Source of the DNA: Anaerolineae bacterium
GTDB taxonomy: Bacteria > Chloroflexota > Anaerolineae > Aggregatilineales > UBA2796
Assembly: GCA_020851855.1 (NCBI GenBank)
Contig: JADZBY010000462.1
Span: forward strand, 1-10,949
DNA length: 10,949 bases
Direction: 5' to 3'
Of the stretch, positions 1 to 6,500 are shown one piece after another (the first letter of the stretch is position 1; every line of letters starts with the position of its first letter). The translations under genes were made by a program, and so were the position numbers. The notes under the pieces were generated by a model. The model did not search any database. It was given only the letters and a program-made list of their open reading frames with translations, and had not been told where the DNA came from.

Positions 1-123
1 CGAGCCGCCCCTACCGCGCCGCCATGTGTAGGGGCGCGTCGCGACGCATCTACCGTCACGCCGGGCGGCTCGCGAGCCGCCCCTACCGCGCCGCCATGTG
101 TAGGGGCGCGTCGTGACGCGCCC
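1..123. repeat. Two copies of a 47-bp palindromic repeat, 72-bp period
   Basis: Positions 1-47 recur at 73-119 with one difference (GTCGCGACGC against GTCGTGACGC). Each copy carries GCCCCTAC and GTAGGGGC as inverted arms. The second copy ends in a perfect GGGCGCGTC-GT-GACGCGCCC hairpin at 104-123, while the first keeps only the inner GCGTC-GC-GACGC part. There is no coding potential. It looks like an interspersed non-coding repeat cut by the left window edge, so the array may continue outside. Confidence 0.8.
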
Positions 124-156
124 GCCATCCTGATCTGTGTGCAACATCACCGCATA

Positions 157-181
157 GAGAGGGGTTAAAGGTGAGGCCCCT
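157..181. repeat. Fragment of the GAGAGGGG...GTGAGGCCC repeat at the ndh 3' end
   Basis: GAGAGGGGTTAAAGGTGAGG followed by CCCC is a diverged version of the segment at 7858-7882 (GAGAGGGGGCCAGGGGGTGA then GGCCC). It stops exactly where the ndh stop codon begins (182-184). A small GTGAGG-CCC-CTTCAC stem overlaps the stop codon. No U-run follows, so I do not call it a terminator. Confidence 0.5.
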
Positions 182-1531
182 TCACGAGTTCGTATCCTTC
201 ACGCGCAGAAAGGCTCCGGTGCTCGTCACCAGCTTGAGGCTGGTCGGGGCCTGGGACGAGGCGGCGAGCTGGTCGCGCTCTGTGATGAGCAGGGCCGAGC
301 GCCCGCGTGTCACGTAATTCCATAGCCACTGGACGAACACCAGCACGCGATTCTCGATATCCATCTGGTACATCAGGTGGATGAACAGCCAGAGTTGCCA
401 CGGCAGCCTGCCCGCCAGCCGGACACGGCCCATGTCGGCCACGGCCATGCCCCGGTTGACGATGGCCAGGTTGCCGAGATCGCGGTAGTGGAACGGCGTC
501 ACGCGCCGGCCCGCCAACCGCCGCCGGATCACGCGCGCCACGTGACAACCCTGCTGGATGGCGACCTGCGCCACGCCGGGCAGCGGCTCGCCGGTCTGGT
601 GCGCAAAGTGCGCCAGATCGCCGATGACGAAGATCTCCGGGTGGCCGGGCAGGCTGAGGTCCGGCTCGACGATGACGCGGCCCCCCCGGTCCAGCGGCGC
701 ACCGGTCGCATCGGCCAGCCGCTTGCCCAGCGGCGACGCCTGTACGCCCGCCGTCCACAGGATGGTGCGCGCCGGGATGTCCTGCGCGCCGTCCGCGTTG
801 GATACCGTCACGCGGCGTTCCTGCACATCCGTCACCTTGACGCCCGTGCGCACTTCCACGCCGAGCCGTTCGAGCGCCTCGGTGGCCTTGGCGGACAATT
901 CCGGCGGGTACGTCGGCAGGATGCGGTCGCCGCTCTGCACCAGCACGATACGCGCATCCGACGGGTTGATGCTGTGGAAGCCATCTCGCAACGTCTCCCG
1001 CGCGATTTCCGCCAGCGATCCGGCCATCTCCACGCCCGTTGGCCCGCCGCCGATGACGACGAACGTCAGCCATGCGCGCACTTTTTCCGGATCGCTCGTG
1101 CGCTCCGCCGCCTCGAAGGCGACAAGGATACGGCGGCGGATTTCGGTGGCGTCCTCGACGGTCTTCAGACCGGGCGCATTGTCCCGCCACTGGTCGTTGC
1201 CGAAGTAATTCTTGCCGGACCCTGCCGCGACGATCAGCGTGTCATAATCCACAGCGCCATCGGTCAGGATGACCTGCTTGTTTTCCACGTCAAAGCCGAC
1301 CACCTCGCCGAGCAGGACGCGCGCATTGCGCTGGCGCTTCAGCAGGCGGCGCAGCGGCGTGGCGATGTCCGCCGGCGACAGCGCACCCGTCGCGACCTGG
1401 TACAGCAGCGGCTGGAAAAGATGATGATTGCGACGATCGATGAGAGTGACCTCGACCGGGGCATTCTTCAGCCGCTTGGCGGCATACAGCCCACCAAATC
1501 CGCCCCCGATGATGACAACGCGCTCGTTCAT
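182..1531 (-). CDS. ndh: Type II NADH dehydrogenase (NDH-2), FAD-dependent NADH:quinone oxidoreductase
   Basis: A 449-residue single-subunit flavoprotein that passes electrons from NADH to membrane quinone without pumping protons. Seen in the sequence: an FAD-binding GGGFGG at residues 9-14; a second Rossmann motif GGGPTG at 161-166, used for NADH; the FAD-contacting GD in FVIGDLAHF (301-309); and the quinone-site motif AQVAIQQG at 321-328. The C-terminal amphipathic, Trp-rich region at about 377-410 (LPWQLWLFIHLMYQM onward) is the usual membrane anchor of this family. Length is typical. The frame is open further upstream to 1654, but MNERVVIIGGG is the natural N-terminus and has GGGGAG 8 nt before the ATG. 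The gene lies 194 bp downstream of the TetR gene on the same strand and may share its transcript. No residue looks missing. Confidence 0.95.
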   Translation of the reverse strand: MNERVVIIGGGFGGLYAAKRLKNAPVEVTLIDRRNHHLFQPLLYQVATGALSPADIATPLRRLLKRQRNARVLLGEVVGFDVENKQVILTDGAVDYDTLIVAAGSGKNYFGNDQWRDNAPGLKTVEDATEIRRRILVAFEAAERTSDPEKVRAWLTFVVIGGGPTGVEMAGSLAEIARETLRDGFHSINPSDARIVLVQSGDRILPTYPPELSAKATEALERLGVEVRTGVKVTDVQERRVTVSNADGAQDIPARTILWTAGVQASPLGKRLADATGAPLDRGGRVIVEPDLSLPGHPEIFVIGDLAHFAHQTGEPLPGVAQVAIQQGCHVARVIRRRLAGRRVTPFHYRDLGNLAIVNRGMAVADMGRVRLAGRLPWQLWLFIHLMYQMDIENRVLVFVQWLWNYVTRGRSALLITERDQLAASSQAPTSLKLVTSTGAFLRVKDTNS

Positions 1532-1539
1532 GTCCTGCT

Positions 1540-1545
1540 CTCCCC
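1540..1545 (-). promoter_or_regulatory. Ribosome binding site of ndh
   Basis: GGGGAG on the minus strand, 8 nt before the ATG at 1531. It decides the start against the longer open frame, whose extra 41 residues look unrelated to any NDH-2 N-terminus. Confidence 0.7.
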
Positions 1546-1604
1546 TTGTCTTCGGGATGCCGTCTGCCGTGCATCCGCCGGCGCGAGGCAATATCTGTAT
1601 AAGC

Positions 1605-1668
1605 CGGGCATCGGCCTCGCGGCGGCAGGGCGCGCTGAAGAGAACAGCGCGCATCTGCCCGATGCCCG
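1605..1668 (-). other. Nested stem-loop between the tetR-type gene and ndh
   Basis: The outer arms CGGGCATCGG (1605-1614) and CCGATGCCCG (1659-1668) are exact inverted repeats. They enclose a second exact pair, GCGCGCTG (1630-1637) and CAGCGCGC (1645-1652), around a 7-nt loop. A short GGCAG/CTGCC pairing lies just outside the inner stem. There is no T-run on either side, so it is not a canonical intrinsic terminator. It may be an RNA structure in a tetR-ndh transcript (attenuator, processing or stability element) or a DNA cruciform. Confidence 0.65.
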
Positions 1669-1725
1669 GTTTGCGATTTCTTTCGCCTTGAAGAAACGTG
1701 ACTGAGTGTGTGAGAGGATGGCCCC

Positions 1726-2316
1726 TCAGACTTCAATATTGAGCACACCCGCCAGCGCGAGCGTCATATAGTGGGCGGCTTCCTCGGGGTCAAGCCCGTT
1801 CTTGACCCGCAGCGCCCGGTACGTCAGCGGGCTGAGCGCCGCCCGGACGAAGCGCGCCACGGTGTCTTGATCCTGGCCGCTGTTAGCCAGATCAAAGGGC
1901 AGCGTGTCCGCCAGCAGGGCTACCAACGCCTCGATCTCGGCCACGGCCTTCGCCAGCACCGGCGAGTCGCCTTCAAGCCTGTACCCCGTCCACACCTGCC
2001 CCACGGTCTGCTCGTGCAGGCGAAAGACTTCCCGTACGATGCGGTCCAGGCGCTCGCCGGGGTTCTTGATGGCGAGCAGCGTTTCCGGGGACGGAAAGTC
2101 GAGGGCCTGGGCGACGTGCGTCGTGCAGGCGGTGAACAGGTCTTCCCGCGTCGGGAAATACTTGGTCACCGTCGGCAGGGACACGCCGGCCTCGTCGGCG
2201 ACGGCGGCGAGCGTCGTGATCCCTTCGCCGTGCAGCTTCACGGCGGCCTCGACAATCGCTTGCCGGGTGCGCGTCGCGCTCTCGGCGCGGCGGCGCGAAT
2301 CATAGGTGCGTGTCAT
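1726..2316 (-). CDS. TetR/AcrR-family transcriptional regulator
   Basis: A 196-residue one-component repressor. The N-terminal DNA-binding domain is clear: TRTRQAIVEAAVKLHGEG, then the helix-turn-helix VADEAGVSLPTVTKYFPTRE and LFTACTTHVAQAL. The C-terminal part is a helical ligand and dimer domain without recognisable specificity. Upstream in-frame ATGs at 2373 and 2349 are rejected: the predicted promoter (-35 at 2368-2373, -10 at 2345-2350) would start RNA near 2338, downstream of both. AGGAAGGA lies 10 nt before the ATG at 2316. A palindrome lies within that promoter, so autorepression is likely. The nearest downstream gene on the strand is ndh, which may be a target or simply co-transcribed. 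The inducer is unknown. Confidence 0.9.
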   Translation of the reverse strand: MTRTYDSRRRAESATRTRQAIVEAAVKLHGEGITTLAAVADEAGVSLPTVTKYFPTREDLFTACTTHVAQALDFPSPETLLAIKNPGERLDRIVREVFRLHEQTVGQVWTGYRLEGDSPVLAKAVAEIEALVALLADTLPFDLANSGQDQDTVARFVRAALSPLTYRALRVKNGLDPEEAAHYMTLALAGVLNIEV

Positions 2317-2326
2317 TTCGTATGTA

Positions 2327-2334
2327 TCCTTCCT
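2327..2334 (-). promoter_or_regulatory. Ribosome binding site of the TetR-family gene
   Basis: AGGAAGGA on the minus strand, 10 nt before the ATG at 2316. It supports that start over the two ATGs further upstream. Confidence 0.65.
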
Positions 2335-2344
2335 ATTGAATATA

Positions 2345-2373
2345 AGCATATTGTATTTAATATGCGTTGTCAA
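2345..2373 (-). promoter_or_regulatory. Sigma-70-type promoter of the TetR-family gene
   Basis: On the minus strand there is a perfect TTGACA (2373-2368), a 17-nt spacer and TATGCT (2350-2345). It sits in an AT-rich island (about 2321-2395) that stands out from the GC-rich surroundings. The expected transcription start near 2338 leaves a leader of about 22 nt that carries the ribosome binding site. Confidence 0.7.
2346..2365. promoter_or_regulatory. Candidate TetR-family operator inside the promoter
   Basis: The perfect inverted repeat GCATAT-N8-ATATGC fills most of the spacer and part of the -10 of the promoter above. Bound protein there would block RNA polymerase, the usual arrangement for autoregulated TetR-family genes. 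That the neighbouring regulator binds it is inferred from position only. Confidence 0.6.
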
Positions 2374-2498
2374 TACCCCAATCGAAAATTGGTCGAATCT
2401 GGCGGCTGGAGAAGGGAAAGACGTGGCTTGCTGGCGCGTGGTTACCCCCTCTCTACGCGGAGTACCGCGTCACATGAGTATGGATCAGCGCCCGGACC

Positions 2499-2527
2499 TC
2501 AAGCCCGGACCTGAAGGTCCAGGCTGA
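2499..2527. repeat. Hairpin element, GGACC-TGAA-GGTCC core
   Basis: GCC-c-GGACC-TGAA-GGTCC-a-GGC forms a near-perfect stem around a TGAA loop, flanked by complementary TCA and TGA. It directly abuts the first copy of the 152-bp repeat. It resembles a short interspersed palindromic element. There is no T-run to make it a classical terminator. Confidence 0.6.
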
Positions 2528-2529
2528 AC

Positions 2530-2681
2530 CTACGAAGCCCTTCGGGCTGAAATACGCCTTCAGCCCGAAGGGCTTTGTAGACTTAGCCCGGTCGCTTCAG
2601 CGCCGGGCGCACTCAATGATCCGCATGAACGCCCGAAAATCCATAAAACGGATTGCGATGCTGATCACAGGTCCCCCGCAA
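2530..2681. repeat. 152-bp direct repeat, copy 1
   Basis: Adjacent and nearly identical to 2682-2833. The first 85 or so bases match exactly and five single-base differences fall in the remainder. It contains a 22-bp-arm hairpin (2530-2551 with 2559-2580, one G-T wobble, loop ATACGCC). Each arm is itself a small palindrome (AGCCC-TTC-GGGCT and AGCCC-GAA-GGGCT). A second hairpin, GCCCGG-t-CGC-TTCA-GCG-CCGGGC, lies at 2586-2608. The end of this copy (about 2665-2681) duplicates the last codons of the glycosylase gene, but without a gene attached. Confidence 0.9.
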
Positions 2682-2833
2682 CTACGAAGCCCTTCGGGCT
2701 GAAATACGCCTTCAGCCCGAAGGGCTTTGTAGACTTAGCCCGGTCGCTTCAGCGCCGGGCGCACTCGATGATCCGCGTGAGCGCCCGAAAATCCACAAAA
2801 CGGATTGCGATGCTGATCACCGGTCCCCCGCAA
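2682..2833. repeat. 152-bp direct repeat, copy 2, overlapping the glycosylase 3' end
   Basis: Same structure as copy 1, with hairpins at 2682-2732 and 2738-2760. Its last 17 bases (2817-2833) are the stop codon and final codons of the glycosylase gene. The two hairpins lie 57 bp or more after the glycosylase stop in its reading direction and are the likely 3' end structure of that transcript, although no T-run is present. Confidence 0.9.
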
Positions 2834-3458
2834 CACCCTTATCCGGGCGCGAGAGGAACGCATTGCCCGCCACCCAGAAGCGCCACGGGATGGACAGCCA
2901 CGGCTCCGGCGTCTGGCCCAGCCCGATGCGTGGCCCGGCCCGCACCGAAGCATCCGGCACGGGCGCGCCCGCTTCGATCCACAGCCCATCGTCGGGTCGG
3001 GTCAGGTCCGCGCCGTTTTGTGCGTTGGTGATGTCCAGCGCCAGCGCCAGGCGGCCCGGCCCGGTGGTCCACAGGCGCGGCTCTGGGCTGGCCCGGCGCG
3101 CGGCGATGTGATCCAGCCCGGCCAGCGGCTCGATGGCGCGGATCAGGATCGCGGCGGGCTGCCCGGCAGGCTCCGCCACCACGTTGAGCATCCAGTACAT
3201 GCCGTAAATCTTGTACACGTAGGCCCGGCCCGGCTCGCCCCACATGATCCGGTTGCGCGGCGTGATGCGGTCCTTGCCGTGTGAGGCGCGGTCATCCAGC
3301 CCGGTGTAGGCTTCCGTCTCCACGATGCGCCCTTCGATGCGCGCGCCATCCGGCAGGCGGCGGACGAGCACCTGTCCGAGCAGCGTGCGGGCGACGTGAA
3401 CCGCGTTCGGCATGTAAAATTCGCGTGGCAGCGCCGTCATATCCTCTCGTTTCTCCAT
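2817..3458 (-). CDS. mpg: 3-methyladenine DNA glycosylase, AAG/MPG family
   Basis: A 213-residue base-excision repair enzyme that flips out and removes alkylated or deaminated purines (3-methyladenine, hypoxanthine, ethenoadenine) from DNA. Matching the human AAG active site by motif gives: catalytic Glu49 and Tyr51 in VETEAY (human E125, Y127), His60 in RASH (H136), Tyr82 and the intercalating Tyr85 in YVYKIYGMYWMLN (Y159, Y162), Asn92 (N169) and Arg107 in LIRAIEP (R182). TTGPGRLALALDITNAQNG and the C-terminal PWRFWVAGNAFLSR are also family motifs. Length is normal for bacterial members. The start at 3458 follows a TATAAT at 3479-3484. An in-frame ATG at 3440 is an alternative, since neither has a strong ribosome binding site. 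The last five codons lie in the 152-bp repeat. It is divergent from the STAND gene, with 96 bp between the starts. Confidence 0.95.
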   Translation of the reverse strand: MEKREDMTALPREFYMPNAVHVARTLLGQVLVRRLPDGARIEGRIVETEAYTGLDDRASHGKDRITPRNRIMWGEPGRAYVYKIYGMYWMLNVVAEPAGQPAAILIRAIEPLAGLDHIAARRASPEPRLWTTGPGRLALALDITNAQNGADLTRPDDGLWIEAGAPVPDASVRAGPRIGLGQTPEPWLSIPWRFWVAGNAFLSRPDKGVAGDR

Positions 3459-3478
3459 CTCGTATCTGGAAGTGCGCC

Positions 3479-3484
3479 ATTATA
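3479..3484 (-). promoter_or_regulatory. Candidate -10 element of the glycosylase gene
   Basis: A perfect TATAAT on the minus strand, 20 bp before the proposed ATG at 3458. No good -35 lies at the usual distance (the hexamer at 17-bp spacing reads GAGTCT), so the promoter is tentative. The opposite strand of the same 96-bp gap must hold the promoter of the STAND gene; a TATAGT at 3510-3515 is a weak candidate. Confidence 0.4.
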
Positions 3485-3542
3485 CAATCACGGTGGGCCA
3501 AAGACTCGCTATAGTATTGCCAGGAACACGCTGCGTGATACC

Positions 3543-3547
3543 AGGAG
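3543..3547 (+). promoter_or_regulatory. Ribosome binding site of the STAND ATPase gene
   Basis: AGGAG, 7 nt before the ATG at 3555. It fixes the start there. The frame is open back to 3396, but that would overlap the glycosylase gene by more than 60 bp and add 53 residues of no recognisable kind. Confidence 0.75.
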
Positions 3548-3554
3548 CACGGGA

Positions 3555-6500
3555 ATGATTCGCCGGAAACGAACCGAGACGCTGATCGTCCTTGCTGCCG
3601 GGCCGCGCGCCGAGGCGGGTGCTGATCCGCTGGGCCGCGCGGCGAGCGACGCCTGCCTGCGGCAGAACGCGCTGCCCGTCCTGCAGCCCGTCCCCGCCGC
3701 GCCGGATGCCGCCGCCCTGGCTGCCCTTCAGCAGGCCGCCGAGCGAGCGGCGCTGCTCGTCATGGTGGCCACGCCGGACGCGACCGCCGAACAGCTCGCT
3801 GCCCTGCGCGACGCCTACCAGCGCGCCGTATCGCACGAGCTGCCCTGCCTGCTCTTTCAGCCGCCGGACGCGCAACTGCTCGCGCCGCTGCGGCCCGACG
3901 ACGCCGTGACGCCCTTCCGCACGGCGGCGGAGCTGCGCGCCGGGCTGGTGCGCCGCCTGGCTGCCTTCCGCGAAACGGACGTGGCCGCGCTGCACGCCGT
4001 GGGCGACATCCCCGCCGCGCCAGAGCCGTACATCGCCCATCCCTACACGCTCATCCCGCCGGGGCAGGTCGCCGGGCGCGCCCACGAGATGGACCTGCTC
4101 ACCGAATGGGCGACGGCCACCGACCACAACGTGCGCATCATGAACGTGGTGGCCATCGGCGGCATGGGCAAGAGCGCCATGACCTGGAAATGGTTCAACG
4201 AAACCGCGCCCCAGGTCTTGCCCTCGCTCGCCGGGCGCATGTGGTGGAGCTTTTACGAGAGCGACGCCCACTTTGAGAACTTCATCATCCGCGCGCTGGC
4301 CTACGTCACCGGCGCGCCGGAAGACGAGATCCGCGAGATAACGGCCCCGGAGCGCGAAGAGGAGTTGCTCGACATCCTCGACCGCGAGCCGCACCTGATC
4401 GTCATGGACGGCATCGAGCGCATCCTGATCGCCTATGCCCGCCTCGACGCGGCGCGGCTGGACGATGACCGGCTCGACGAAGAGACGGCGAACGTCGTCG
4501 CTGGGGCGATTGGCCTGCCGCCCGGCGCGGAAGCCTCGATGTTCAGCCCGAACCGGCTCCGCAAAGCCGCCGATCCACGCGCCGGGGCGTTTTTGCGCCG
4601 GCTGGCCGGCGTGCGCGCGTCGCGCATCCTGGTCAGCACGCGCCTGTATCCCGCCGACTTGCAACGCCTGACCGGGCATCCCCTTGCCGGCAGTTTCGCC
4701 ATCTTCCTCACCGGCCTGGACGACGCCGACGCGCTCGCGTTGTGGCGCAAGATGGGCAATTCGGGCGAGGATGGCCAGTTGTTGCCCATCTTCAACGCGA
4801 TGAGCAACTATCCGCTGCTGATCCGGGCGCTGGGCGGCGCGGTGGCGCATTTTCGGCCCGCGCCGGGCGACTTTGCGGCGTGGCGGCGCGCCCACCCGGA
4901 CTTTGATCCGCTCGCCGTCGCGCCCGATCTGGTCAAGGCGCACGTCATGGACGTCGCCCTGCAAGGCCTGAACGATGCGCAGCGCCGCACGCTGGAACTG
5001 ATCGCCGCCTTCCGGATGCCGTGTTATTTCGACGCGCTGTCCACGCTGCTCGTGAAGCAGCCGGACGGCGAGAAGGATGGCAACGAAGGGAAAGACGGAA
5101 AAAACGGCAAGGGCGCGCTCGGTGGCCTGATGGCGCGCTTCACGGGCGGCAGGGGCGGCGATGGCGCAGGGCGGCTGGCGGCGCAGGCCCGCTTTGCCGA
5201 CGACTCCGAGCTGGACGACGCGCTGGCTGAGCTGGAAACGCGCGGCCTGCTGGGCTGGGACCGCCGGGCCAACCGCTACGATCTGCACCCCATCGTGCGC
5301 GCGGTGGCCTGGGCTGCCCTGGACGAGCGCTCGCAACGTGGCCTGTTCGAGCGCCTGAACGCCCACTTCGGCGCGCTGCCCGCCGTCCGGCTGGAAGACG
5401 TGCGCAGCATCGACGACCTGACCGGCGCGATTGAACTCTTCAGCACGCTCGTCGGGCTGGAAAAGTACGACGAGGCGTTCGCCGTGTACAGCGAGCGGCT
5501 GCACCTGCCCATGTTGCGCCGCCTGAGCGCCAACGTGCGCCGCATCGAACTGCTTGAGGCGCTCTTCCCGGATGGGCTGGACCAGATGCCGCGCCTCGGC
5601 GCGCAAGGCGCACAGGCCCGCTGCCTGAACGCGCTCGCGCTGGCTTATCACGCCACCGGCCAGCCGCGCCGCTCTGCCGAGATGTACGTGCGCGCCGCCA
5701 CCCTTGCCGAGCGCGACGCCAACCTGAAGAACGTCGTCGTGGCGCTCGGCAACCTGTCCGACACGCTGCGCCTGACCGGCGACTTGCGCGCCGCCGACGC
5801 CGCCGCCAGCCGCGCCCTGCTCATCGCCCGGACCATCGGCGACCGCGCAGGCGAAGCGCTCAGCCTGCAATTCGCCGCGCTGGTGCACATGCTGCGTGGC
5901 CAGCGCCAGGATGCGCAGGTCGCGCTGGCCCGCGCGTTGCGCATCCACCGCGCTCAGCACAACGTGCAGGTCGAGGGCGTGTGCGAGGCCATGCTGGCCC
6001 AGGCGGCGCTGCTGCGCGACCAGCCGGGCGCGGCGCGTGATCACGCCGACCGGGCCTGGGCGCTGGCCGACCACGCGCACTACGAGATGGACTACGTGCG
6101 GGCGGCGCGGGTGCAAGGGCTGGCCGCGCTGGCCCTGGGCGACCTGGAGCGCGCTTCGGAGCGGCTGAATCTGGCCCTGACGCGGGCGCGCGCCGCGAAC
6201 GCCGTCGAATACGAACTGGATTGTGTGGTCGCGCTGGCCGACCTGATGCGCCAGCGCGGCGAGCACAAGGCGGCGCGCAACGCCCTGGAAGATGTGTGGG
6301 GACCGGCCACCGATGGCCCGTACCGCATCGCCCACGCCGACGCCTACAACGTCCTGACCCGGCTGGAGCGCGACCTGGGCAACATCTCGCAAGCCGAGCA
6401 GACGGCCAACGCCGCTTACTACCTGTCCTGGTGCGACGGCGAGCCGTATGCCTACCAGCGTGGATTGGACGCGGCGCGCACGCACGTGAACGCGCTCGGC

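Larger units (their letters stand above)
2317..2816. other. Gene-free, repeat-rich region between the TetR-family and glycosylase genes
   Basis: This 500-bp stretch shows no convincing gene on either strand. From left to right it holds: the promoter and operator of the TetR-family gene; a small CCAAT-N5-ATTGG inverted repeat (2378-2392); a partial repeat hairpin, CCCTCTCTACGCGG then AGTACCGCGT (2447-2470); an AGCCCGGACC-type hairpin (2499-2527); and two tandem copies of a 152-bp unit, the second of which enters the glycosylase gene. Short open frames here have no ribosome binding site and run through the palindromes. Confidence 0.75.

Noticed and set aside
1605..1668. Intrinsic terminator after the TetR-family gene
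   Set aside because: Strong stem, but neither strand has a T-run after it. Kept as a structured element instead.
377..1705. A long plus-strand open frame opposite ndh
   Set aside because: Low-complexity Arg/Asp/Gln-rich product, no ribosome binding site, and wholly antisense to a confidently identified NDH-2.
2306..2527. A 73-residue plus-strand open frame starting MRVISYVSFLLNISILYLICV
   Set aside because: It looks like a membrane peptide only because it crosses the AT-rich tetR-type promoter. It has no ribosome binding site and ends in a hairpin repeat.
3480..6485. A 1001-codon open frame on the minus strand opposite the STAND gene
   Set aside because: Its product is Gln/Val/Arg/His-rich with no domain. 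It mirrors the codon pattern of the real gene, as is common in very GC-rich DNA, and the plus-strand protein has clear motifs throughout.
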